From NCBI RefSeq assembly GCF_963678975.1, contig NC_089274.1, forward strand, positions 21,971,133-22,035,132: a DNA stretch of 64,000 bases. Direction: 5' to 3'. The notes beneath the pieces are model-generated. The model did not search any database, was not told the origin of the DNA, and saw only the letters and a list, made by a program, of their open reading frames with translations. Origin of the DNA: Dysidea avara. Lineage: Eukaryota > Porifera > Demospongiae > Dictyoceratida > Dysideidae. Both the position numbers and the translations under genes were made by a program. Positions 23,801 to 35,800 of this stretch are shown piece after piece; position 1 is the first letter of the stretch, and the number at the start of each line of letters is the position of its first letter.

Positions 23801-26800
23801 TGACGAATTCATCTCACTTTGAACGTAGAACAAAGAAGCAAGCTGCTATCGCGATTAAATTTCTGAAAAGAGCAGGTAGATTATCCCGCTTGCCCCCAAT
23901 AACCGCTCTTTCGTCACGTGTGCGGAATTTGAATATGATGGAAGAAGGGGGCGTCCTCGTGTTGTGTCGCCTCAAGTTAGCACCCTTTAACCTGCGGTTA
24001 AATTCGTATTAACTTCAACATGTGACCCCTAGTTCATGTTTCAATAAACAGGATGAAGAAGAACTCAGGATTAATAGATATCAGTAACTTGGAAGATTTT
24101 GAAAGTTTCAATAATATCTCTCAGATTCACTCAAACAATGTAAATTGAGATATCTTAGTTTGTCTTCATATAGGATCAAATATTTGATACAAGTTTAGTA
24201 GGACTTTCTCTAATATATCAATGGCTTTACTAGATAAGGATTTAAGGATTCCAGACCTGTAATTTATTTATTCATTGATCCACGAGGAAATGTACCAAAT
24301 GCTTTGGATTAGTGTATCCATTCTACACAGGTTTATTCTCTGTAATCATGAGAGATATGTCAAATCTGACCAACCTTGATTCTCCAAAGTGGATAGTGTT
24401 GGACGGAGACATTGATACAATGTGGATTGAGTCTCTTAATACTGTGATGGACGACAATAAGGTATATACCAACTCAGTGGTATATGTTACTGTAATGTAC
24501 TACTCAGGTGTAGTGATGTGCAATAATATTGATAGTGTGGTAATCGTATTGCAGAGATCCATTATTATGATATGATAATAGGTCGTGATTATTGTGAGCA
24601 CAAATCAGACATTCTAATCTTATAATTGAAGCATTTGTTGGTTTATTTCAACTATGTATTCTAATTCACTCACAAAATTGCACTTGGCTGTATTTTGGTA
24701 TGGCATATAGGAAAAAATAAAAGTAGTACTAAATTATGCATTTGATCATTTGGATCTACTGTACGTACGTACTATTGTGATAAATGTATTGTATACAGTT
24801 GCAAAATTGCTATCACACATTACTACTCAGGTGCTGACGTTGGCCAGTAATGAGCGTATCCCCCTGACTCCTTCGATGAGGTTGATGTTTGAGATTGGTC
24901 ACCTTCGTACTGCCACTCCAGCCACAGTATCACGTGCTGGTATCCTATTTGTTAACCCAGCTGACCTGGGTTGGAACCCGTGAGTAATTTGGTAGTAATT
25001 CTTGAATAGTAATCACTGTATGTTACATAGTTACATACAGAGCTGGATTGATAAACGAGAAATACAATCAGAAAGGGCTAATTTGACTATCTTATTTGAT
25101 CGCTATGTGCCAGTGTGTCTTGATGTACTAAGACAGCGTTTCAAGAAGATCACTCCAATAACAGACTTCAGCATGTTACAAACACTCTGCTTCTTGTTGG
25201 AGTCTTTCCTTAATGCCAAGAACACTCCACCTGATTGCCCTAAGGAGTGGTATGAGCTTTACTTTGTGTTTGCTGCAGTTTGGGCCTTTGGTGGATCAAT
25301 GTTCCAAGATCAGGTAAATAAATGCTTAGCTTTTGTCAATCTTTTAAATGTGGTATGTTTTGTTTAGTTGGTTGATTATCGTGTTGAATTCTCCAAGTGG
25401 TGGGTGACTGAATTTAAAGTGGTCAAATTCCCTTCTCAAGGCACTGTGTTTGATTACTTCCTTGATTCTGACACAAAGAAGTGGATGCCATGGAATGAGA
25501 AGATTCCCAAGTATATCATGGATCCCGACATGCCCTTACAGGTAAAGCTTTGTATTCTTACTGTGCTAAATTTATTACAAGGTATTCATTAGGCTGTGTT
25601 AGTGCACACAGCAGAAACAATCAGATATCGTTACTTTGTTGACTTGCTAATGGACCAAGGACGTCCGGTAATGTTAGTTGGTAACGCAGGTAGTGGTAAA
25701 ACTGTCATGATTGGTGACAAGTTAGCCAGTCTTGGAGAAGACATGATGGTCACCACCATACCATTAAACTACTACACCACATCTATGATGTTACAACAAG
25801 TCATGGAGAAACCATTGGAGAAGAAAGCTGGTAAAAACTATGGACCACCTGGTTCCAAGAAACTCATTTACTTCATTGATGATATGAACATGCCAGAGGT
25901 GACTATATATTATAGTTAAAGCACTGCCGCACGTGTGTACAGAAAATACAGCATGAGGAAAGGCCAATACAGAAGTCGAGTGCAGTGTACGGAAAAACAG
26001 CATGAGAAGAGGCCAATACAGAAGTCGAGTGCAGTATTTGCCTTGAGATACCCCCAAGTGCTGTATTTTTTGCACACACAGCATATATAGGCGGTGCTTT
26101 ATGTGTTTTATTATACTGGTCATCTTGCTTGAAACAATTTTTTTGAGTACCCGATTTTCAGTGATCAGACTATCTCATATAATCTATTTGTAGTTGTGAT
26201 TGAACTGGTAGGATTAGTAATTGGCTATATAGTTTAAGCATTTGACAGTGTCATACAAGTGATCCATCATACTGTTTGCATGGGTTGTTGCTTTGACTTT
26301 TGTCGATTGGATGATCAGTAAGTGTTTATATAATCTATTCCTAGTTATAGAACGAACTGGTAGGATTAGTTTGGCTAATTTTAGTGATTTACAATGCCAC
26401 ATGATCAATCATGCTGTCTGAGTGACATTGTTTTCATAACATATTCTTTATATACTGTAATTTTCAGCATAACTGTACTGTATTTGCCCAAGTGTACTGT
26501 ATTTGCCAAATTATCTGCATAACTGTACTATATTTGCTGGCAGTATTTTGATCCTCCCATGCAAATTACAATACATTACTTTAAAGAATGCTTCATGTAC
26601 ACCATCTTCATATAGGTTGATTTGTATGGCACAGTTCAACCTCACACATTGATCAGACAACATCTTGACTACAAACATTGGTATGATCGACAGAAGATGG
26701 TCCTTAAGGAAGTCCACAATGTTCAATATGTTGCCTGTATGAACCCTACTGCTGGTAGCTTTACCATTAACCCTCGACTGCAACGACATTTCTCTGTATT

Positions 26801-29800
26801 TGCTGTCAGCTTCCCGGGGATGGCTGCCCTTAACACAATTTACAGCAGTATCTTGTCTGGCCATGTTTCCAGTGGTGGCTTCACTGCACAAATACAAAAA
26901 TGTGTGGATAAGATTATTAGTGGAGCACTAGCCTTACATCAGAAGGTAACAGTCACAGCATTAAACTTTTGTAATGTTGACTCTTATTCTAGGTTGCCAG
27001 TACATTCTTGCCAACTGCTATTAAATTTCACTACATATTCAACTTACGAGATCTCTCAAACATATTTCAGGTAATCAAGACACACGGTAGTGTGTCATGC
27101 GGCCCAAGAAGCCGGCGCGCCACACCGTGAGTATATTAACAGGAAGAAAGAAAACACGATTTTCACACCTGTGATCCCATATCCAATTGGAACCAAATTT
27201 GCTACAGAGGTGCCGGCTAGGTTGGGGAGTGTACATAACAAATTTGAAGAAAATCGCTCCAGACATTTCCGAGATACGAGCGGCAAAAGTTTCGGGGTTT
27301 TTTTCTTCGCTTTTTCTTCTACTTCTTTTCGCACACTTTGCAAAATCTGCCATAAAACACGAATGCGTGCTCCAATCAGGCTGAAATTTGGCACACTTAA
27401 AGGGCTCATTACAGCAGATCTCAGTACAAAGTTTGGTAGGAATCCGATGAACATTCACGGAGTTATGACCAATTATTCACGTAAAATAAGGTTGAAGGTC
27501 TGTCATGCCCACAGGGTAAACCCCTTGGAGGAATGAGCTGAAAATTGCTATGTAGATGGAGTAACTATCGTAGGAGTGCCTTTTTGTGGTTTGAAAGGAA
27601 TCCAGATAAAGGCCATCGAGATATGACAAAACCCAACCTGTGTCACAATTACGCGATCGACTTTTATGAATAAAAAAACTATTAGTTTTCACGCCTACCA
27701 GGCAAACCGCTTAGAGCAGTGAGCTGAAAATCGGTGTGTAGCTGGAATAATCATCATAGAAAGTCCTTGCAGTAGTACAGAAGAATCGGAGTACAAACCA
27801 CTGAGTTGTGATCGAGGAGTCCGACACGTATGGAATCTAACATTAAGCAGGATTCAAATCCTTAAATTTTGGATAAATCTATAGGGCTAAAGAAATCTTT
27901 AAATCCTTAAATTTCCTGAAATTCCGTAAATTTTTGTATTCTATTCCTCAGTTCTCCGTTTATTCCTTGTACAAGATTGAGAAACTCTAATAGAGCAGTC
28001 AACTGCAGCAGTCGAAATTATTCTAATAAAATATTCATATGTTAAACAGATATTGAGGAAGAAAAGCTAAAATTTAATTCAAATTTAGTACTGTTAATCT
28101 GTAATTAGATACTTTGCATAACTCTGGTAGTTTATTTCAATGTATTTGAAATACATTAAATCATGTTTAAAATCCCAAATCCCTGCTAAAATTTTACAAA
28201 TATTGAATCTAAGGTCTTCGTGTCGGACCCCTCAGTTGTGATTCGAAAGCCAACTACATGTAGCAAATGCGAGATCGCGATACTCTAATAGAACAGTCAC
28301 CCTAATAGAGCATTCAACTACGTTTATAACTTACTCCATTATAGAATTATATTACATTGCAAGTTATTCTGTAGGGAGTTCAGCTACAAACAGTTAATCT
28401 TATAGACAATTCAGCTACAAGCAAGTCACCCTGTAGAAAGTTCAGCTACAAATATATTGCTGTAGAGATTCAGAACATTACAAGTCACACTGAAGAGAGT
28501 TCAGCTATAAAAGATTCTTCCTGTAGAGAGATCAGCTAGTAGAAGTTACCTTGTAGAGAGTTCAGCTACAAAGAAACCATCATGTAGAGAGTTCAGTTGC
28601 AAACAAATCACCCTGTAGAGAATTCAGCTGCAAGCAAATCACCCTGTAGAGAGTTCAACTACAAACAAATCACCCCGTAGAGAGTTCAGCTAGAAACAAG
28701 TCATCCTGTAGAGAGATCAGCTAGAAGGATCACCTTGTAGAGAGTTCAACTACAAACAAATCACCCTGCAGATAGTTCAGCTAGAAACAAGTCGTCTTGT
28801 AGAGAGATCAGCTAGAAACCAGTGACCTGTAGAGAGTTCAGCTACAAAAACAAATCACCCTTTAGAGAGATAAGCCAGACAAAGTAATACCCCTGTAGAG
28901 AGATCAGATAGAAACAAACCATCCTGTAGAGAGTTCAGCTACTGTGTAAACAAGTTACCCTGTAGAGAGATCGGCTAGAAAAAAGGAGAGATCAGCTAGA
29001 AACAAATCACTTTGTAGAGAGTTCAGCTAGAAAAAAGTCATCTTGTAGAGAGATCAGCTAGAAGGATCACCTTGTAGAGAGTTCAGCTACATACAAATCA
29101 CCCTGCAGATATAGTTCAGCTACAAACAAGTCACCCTGTAGAGAGATCAGCTAGAAACCAGTGACCTGTAGAGAGTTCAGCTACAAAAATACATCACCCT
29201 TTAGAGAGATAAGCCAGACAAAGTAATCCTGTAGAGACATCAGATAGAAACAAATCACCCTGTGGAGAGTTCAGCTACAAAGAAACCACCCTGTAGAGAG
29301 TTCAGCTACTGTGTAAACAAGTTACCCTGTAGAGAGATCGGCTAGAAACAAATCACCTTGTAGAGAGTTCAGCTACAAACAAATCACCCTGTAGAGAGTT
29401 CAATTACAAACAGATAACCCTGCAGAGAGTTCAGCTAGAAACAAGTCACCCTGTAGAGAGAATCCTGTAGAGAGTTCATCTACAAGTAAATCACCCTGTA
29501 GAGACTTCAGTTACATTTCAAGTCATCCAGTATAGAGATCAGCTGCAAACAAGTTATCCATAAGGAATAATTGACATGTAATAAATATATGTATTATATA
29601 TATAAAATTTGTACATTTACTGATGAAAATCAGAAATAGTTAAAGTATTTAAAATCTGCTTCATCCTTTTCTTCTTGCTGTGGTAAAGAAAAAAAGTTAG
29701 GTTTAAAAAAGCCCCAAAGCTGGCCATAGGGCAGCTTTGGGGTATACACATATAAAAAGAAGTGAAATCTAATCCAAAACAGCCAAGCTGTAAAAAAAGA

Positions 29801-32800
29801 GTGCGGCCCTCAAAAAGGCTATGGTGAAAAAAGATGTGAAATCCAAGGTGGCGGCCAAGAAATGACTGTGATGGTAGGTTAATGGTAAAAATTTTAATAA
29901 CAACAATTCATCTGAATTTGGTGCCGCTTGGTCTTGGCACAAAATTCACCTGAATTGTCATTATTAAATTTTTTACCATTAACCTACCATCACAGCCATT
30001 TCTTGGCCGCCACCTTGGATTTCACATCTTTTTTTTTACCATAGACTTTTTGAGGGCCGCACTCTTTTTTTACAGCTTGGCTGTTTTGGATTAGATTAAT
30101 ATATCATAATTATTTGGTCTATGTATTTTACAGGGAGTGTTGTTCTCTGGTTGTGACTGCATCAAAACTCCAATGGACTTTGTGCGTTTATGGCTACATG
30201 AGGCTAGTCGAGTATATGGAGACAAGCTAGTGGATGAAAAAGACATAGCTGTGTTTGAGAAAATTAAATTTGATGTTGCAAAGCAAACTTTTGAAGTATG
30301 TAAGAAAATTTATCTTAATTGGTTGATAATTTTTGCATAGGATTTAGACGATGAAGCACTAAGATCAGAGCCACTGATATATTGCCACTTTGCTGCTGGA
30401 ATTGGTGAACCAAAATACTTGTCTATCCCCACCTGGCCTCATCTTAGCAAAATCCTTGAAGAAGCTTTGGACTCTTACAATGAAATTAATGCTGTCATGA
30501 ATTTGGTGTTGTTTGAAGATGCGTTGCAACATGTGTAAGTAAACCATTTTAGTCACTGCGTAATATCACAATGTAATTCATATTTAGGTGTCGTATTAAT
30601 CGTATCTTGGAGTCACCTCGTGGTAATGCATTACTTGTCGGTGTGGGTGGTAGTGGCAAACAAAGCTTGACAAGGCTTGCTGCCTCAGTCAGTGGCTTAG
30701 AAGTATTTCAAATACAACTCCGTAAAGGATACAGCTCAGCAGATTTAAAGGTTCAAAAACTTACTACCATGCATTAAACTACCAATACATATTCACTAAT
30801 AGCTTGACCTGGCACAACTGTACATCAAGGCTGGTGTTAAGAGTATAGGCACAGTGTTCTTACTGACTGATGCTCAAGTACCTGATGAACGGTTTCTTGT
30901 GTTAATCAATGACTTGTTAGCGTCTGGTGAGATCCCTGGCTTGTTTGCTGATGATGAGTTTGAGAACGTTATTAGTGGTGTACGTAATGAAGTGAGGAGT
31001 ACTGGTATACAAGACACTAAAGAGAATTGTTGGAAATTCTTTATTGATCGAGTTAGAAGACAACTGAAGGTGACAATAAAATAACTATAGATATCATTTT
31101 TATAAATGATCTCTCATTAGGTCGTGTTGTGTTTTTCACCTGTTGGTACCACACTGAGGGTACGTAGCAGAAAGTTCCCAGCTGTAGTTAATTGTACTAG
31201 TATTGACTGGTTCCATGAATGGCCGGAAGAAGCTTTAGTGTCTGTTAGCTCAAGATTCTTGGCTGAAGTTGAACTTATTTCTGTAAGATTTTTGCTTTGT
31301 CCTCATACACAATAGATATTGCTACATATACTCTATTCCTGTAGGAAGATGTACGTAAGTCAGTGGCAAAGTTTATGGCCTATGTGCACAGCAGTGTTAA
31401 TGAAATGAGCAAATTATATTTGGCTAATGAACGACGTTACAACTACACTACACCCAAGAGTTTTCTTGAGCAGATCAAACTGTACGAGAACCTGTTAAAC
31501 AAGAAACACCAAGAGTTAACTTCCAGTATGGAGAGATTGGAGGGTGGACTGACTAAACTACAGAGCACTGCTGCTCAGGTAGATGATTTGAAAGAGAAAT
31601 TGGCTGCTCAAGAAGTGGAACTTAAGCAAAAGAATGAAGATGCTGATGCTTTGATTAAGAAGGTAAATTTGTTACACTCTGTGCATGTTTTCACTACCTT
31701 CTTGTATGATAGGTCGGTATAGAGACAGAAAAAGTTAGCAAAGAGAAAGAGATTGCTGATGCTGAAGAAAAGAAGGTGGCTATTATTAACAAGGAGGTAT
31801 CAGAAAAACAGAGATCTTGTGAAGAAGATTTAGCTAAGGCAGAACCTGCCCTCAAAGCTGCAGAGGCTGCTCTCAACACACTAAACAAAAACAATCTTAC
31901 TGAACTGAAATCTTTTGGCAAACCTCCTCCTGCAGTAATGAATGTTACTGCAGCTGTAGTAGTACTATTGTCACCTTCCAGTAAAATACCGAAGGATCGT
32001 AGTTGGAATGTATGTAAAGCATTTATGGGCAAAGTAGATGCTTTCTTGGATTCTCTACTACACTTTGATAAGGAGAACATTGCTGATCCCAACCTTAAGG
32101 CTGTTGATCCATATCTGAGCAATCCTGAGTTTGATCCAGAATTTATCCGTAACAAATCATTTGCTGCTTCTGGTTTGTGTTCATGGGCCATTAACATTGT
32201 AAAGTTTTATCGAGTGTTTTGTGATGTGGAGCCCAAGCGACGTGCTCTGGCTCAAGCCAATGCAGAATTAGCAGCTGCTCAGCAAAAATTGACTCAGATC
32301 AAGGCCAAAATTGCTGAATTAGATGAAAATCTTGCATCTCTAACAGCTGAATTTGAGACTGCCACAGCTGCCAAGCTGAAATGTCAACAGGAAGCCGAGT
32401 CAACAGCACTGACAATATCTCTTGCTAATCGGCTAGTAGGGGGTCTTGCCTCAGAGAAGGTACGTTGGGCTGAGTCTGTACAGAGGTTCAAACAAGAAGA
32501 GAAGACGCTACCTGGAGATGTACTGCTGACAACAGCCTACCTGTCCTATGTGGGCTGCTTCGGTAAGAGCTATCGACAAGATTTGCTGGATAATAAATGG
32601 CAACCATTTTTGAATACGCTAGAGGTATGTCTTGTGTTTCGGTACTTTGATATTATAGTATTTTAACAGCCTAAAATACCAATGACTGAAGGGTTAGATG
32701 TGCTACACTTGCTAACTGATGGAGCCACTATTGCCATTTGGAACAATGAAAACCTCCCCAGTGATAGGATGTCTACTGAGAATGCTACTATACTGACAAA

Positions 32801-35800
32801 TGCAGAACGTTGGCCTCTCATGATAGATCCACAACTACAAGGGATAAAGTGGATCAAGACCAGGGAGGGAGAAGAATTGCAGGTGATCCGACTTGGACAA
32901 AGAAGGTAAACAATCTTGATTCTACCATGCAAATGTAGTACTCTTTTATCAACAGCTATTTGGATTCTATTGAGAGAGCAGTATCTAATGGAGACTGTAT
33001 GTTGATTGAGAACATGGAAGAATCTGTTGATCCTGTATTGGACCATTTACTAGGTAGAAACACCATCAAGAAAGGAAGGTAATGTATATTAACAGTATAC
33101 ATTTTAGAACGTGGTATAAATGTAGGGCAATTAAAATTGGTGACAAAGAAGTTGAGTATAATCCAAAGTTTAGGCTAATTCTCCATACAAAGTTGGCTAA
33201 TCCTCACTACAAACCTGAGATGCAGGCCCAGTGTACATTAGTCAACTTTACAGTCACCAGGGATGGTTTAGAGGATCAGTTGTTAGCTGAAGTGGTGGCC
33301 ACTGAACGACCTGACCTGGAGACCCTTAAAGCTCAGCTCACTAAACAACAAAATGATTTCAAGATCAAACTAAAGGAACTTGAAGATTCTCTGTTAAATC
33401 GTTTGTCTTCCGCTGAAGGAAACTTCCTTGGTGATACCTCACTTGTAGAAAACTTGGAGACTACTAAACGTACAGCAGCAGAAATTGAGGAAAAAGTCAA
33501 GGAAGCTATCGTGACTGAGAAAAAGATTAATGAAGCCAGGGAATATTACCGTCCTGCTGCAGCCAGGGCTTCTTTGTTGTATTTCATTCTTAGTGACTTG
33601 AACAAGATAAACCCGCTATACCAGTTTTCATTGAAGGCATTCAGTGTGGTATTTCACAAGGCCATAGAGAGGGCAGATCCTTCTGAGGACCTGAAACAGC
33701 GTGTTGAAAATCTGATTGATTCTATCACTTACTCTGTATTCATGTACACTAGCCGTGGTCTGTTTGAAAAGGATAAGTTGACGTTTACTTCACAGGTAAC
33801 ATTCCAGGTAAGCAAGCATGAAATGCTGCTGTGTGTTCTATTAGAGTATTTCATTTGTTCAGGTGTTGCTAATGAAGAAAGAACTTGATCCAGTCGAGTT
33901 AGACTTCTTGCTACGTTTCCCTGCAGTTCCTAATGTTGTTAGTCCAGTTGATTTCCTCACCAACAACTCCTGGGGTGGTATGAAGGCATTATCCAACATG
34001 GAACAATTCAGGAATCTTGACAAGGACATTGAAGGGTCTGCCAAGAGATGGAAGAAATTTTCCGAGAGTGAGTGTCCAGAGAAGGAGAAATTCCCTGGAG
34101 AATGGAAGAACAAGTCATCTTTACAGAAATTATGTATCATGCGTGCACTCAGGCCTGACCGAATGACATATGCATTAAGGTACATATCATCCTTTACTTA
34201 TTCAGTGTATAATAGGTTTTGTGTAGGTTGTTTGTTGAGGAACGATTGGGGTCCAAATATGTGGAAGGAAGAAATATTGAATTTGAAGTATCATATGGAG
34301 AGAGCGGTCCTGCTACTCCCATCTTCTTTGTGCTGTCACCCGGTGTGGATCCACTGAAAGATGTTGAGGCTTTGGGAAAGAAACTAAACTTCACAGTAGA
34401 CAATAGAAACTTCCACAACGTTTCACTGGGACAGGTAACGACTTGAGAGAATTATAACAGTTAATAATTTACTAACATTTTAGGGTCAAGAGGTTGTTGC
34501 TGAACGAGCTCTGGAGGTTGCTGGCACCGAAGGCCACTGGGTGATTTTACAGAATATTCATTTGGTGGCTAAATGGCTGGGCAAACTAGAGAAGACATTA
34601 GAACAGTATAGCACTGGCAGTCACCCTGATTATAGAGTGTACATGTCAGCAGAACCAGCAGGAGTTCCCTCTGAGCACATCATCCCACAAGGAATACTGG
34701 AGTCTTCAATTAAGATCACTAATGAACCTCCAACTGGAATGATGGCCAATCTCCACAAAGCATTGGACAACTTCAACCAGGTACAGTCGATATTACCTTT
34801 CTTTGTCATTACACCATTTCATATAGGATACTCTTGAGATGTGTTCAAAGGAAAATGAGTTTAAGAGCATCTTAAATTCTCTGTGTTACTTCCATGCTGT
34901 TGTGGTGGAGAGGAGAAAGTTTGGTCCTCAGGGATGGAATCGCTCTTACCCCTACAACACTGGCGATCTTACTATCAGTGTTAATGTGCTGTATAACTAC
35001 CTGGAGGCTAATGCTAAGGTGCCCTGGACTGACCTGCGTTACCTGTTTGGTGAGATCATGTATGGTGGGCATATCACTGATGACTGGGACAGGAGATTGT
35101 GCAGGACTTACCTCGAAGAATACATGAAACCAGAACAGGTAAAAGAATTAAAGTATATTGTAAAATCATCCAGAAGGCATTTTCTTATCCAACAGCTTGA
35201 CGGTGACCTAATGCTAGCCCCAGGCTATACTATACCTCCCAACTCAGACTATGTTGGCTATCATCAATATATCGATGAGAACCTGCCCCCAGAGAGTCCC
35301 TACTTGTATGGACTACATCCTAATGCTGAGATAGGCTTTCTCACAACTACCTCAGAAAGCTTGTTCCGTACTGTACTAGAGATGCAGCCTAGGGATACAT
35401 CTGGTGGAGCAGGGGCTGCTTCTTCAAGAGAAGAAAAGGTGTACACACTATTTAGAATGTACTGAATCATTTTAAAATGATACATGCTTCTGTAGGTGAA
35501 AACTTTGCTGGATGAAATAATGGAGAAGTTGCCTGAAGAGTTTAACCTACCGGAGATGATGGCAAGATGTGAAGACAGGACACCTTATGTGGTTGTTGCT
35601 TTCCAGGAGTGTGAGAGGATGAATGGATTGACTAGAGAAATGAAGAGGACTTTGAAAGAACTGGATCTGGGATTGAAGGTAACCAATTTTGCTACTCTAC
35701 ATATAGCTATGACCAGTGGTGTTTGTGTAGGGTGAACTTACCATCACAGCTGGAATGGAAGAACTAGAGAATGCTTTGTTCTTGGGTGATGTACCCAATA

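Larger units (their letters stand above)
18048..24015 (-). mobile_element. Ngaro-like (DIRS-order) tyrosine-recombinase retrotransposon
   Basis: A 5,968-bp element in antisense orientation inside dynein intron 28. Read on the minus strand, the order is A1 (24,015-23,830), gag, reverse transcriptase/RNase H, tyrosine recombinase, B1 (18,876-18,622), A2 (18,629-18,443), B2 (18,302-18,048). A1 matches A2 and B1 matches B2, the split-direct-repeat layout (A1-ORFs-B1-A2-B2) that defines Ngaro-type elements. B1 and A2 meet at the shared octamer ATTAACTT, which also lies at both outer ends. No target duplication is evident, as expected for recombinase-mediated insertion. In-frame stops in pol and the recombinase indicate this copy is dead. 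Its GC content is clearly higher than the host intron around it. Confidence 0.93.

Noticed and set aside
23532-23822. Gly-rich 96-codon frame on the plus strand
   Set aside because: It is antisense to the Pro/Ala-rich gag of the Ngaro element.
28357-29556. Regularly spaced ~31-bp repeats that look like a CRISPR array
   Set aside because: The units are directly adjacent with no unique spacers and drift in sequence and length; the context is an intron of an animal gene. It is a minisatellite.
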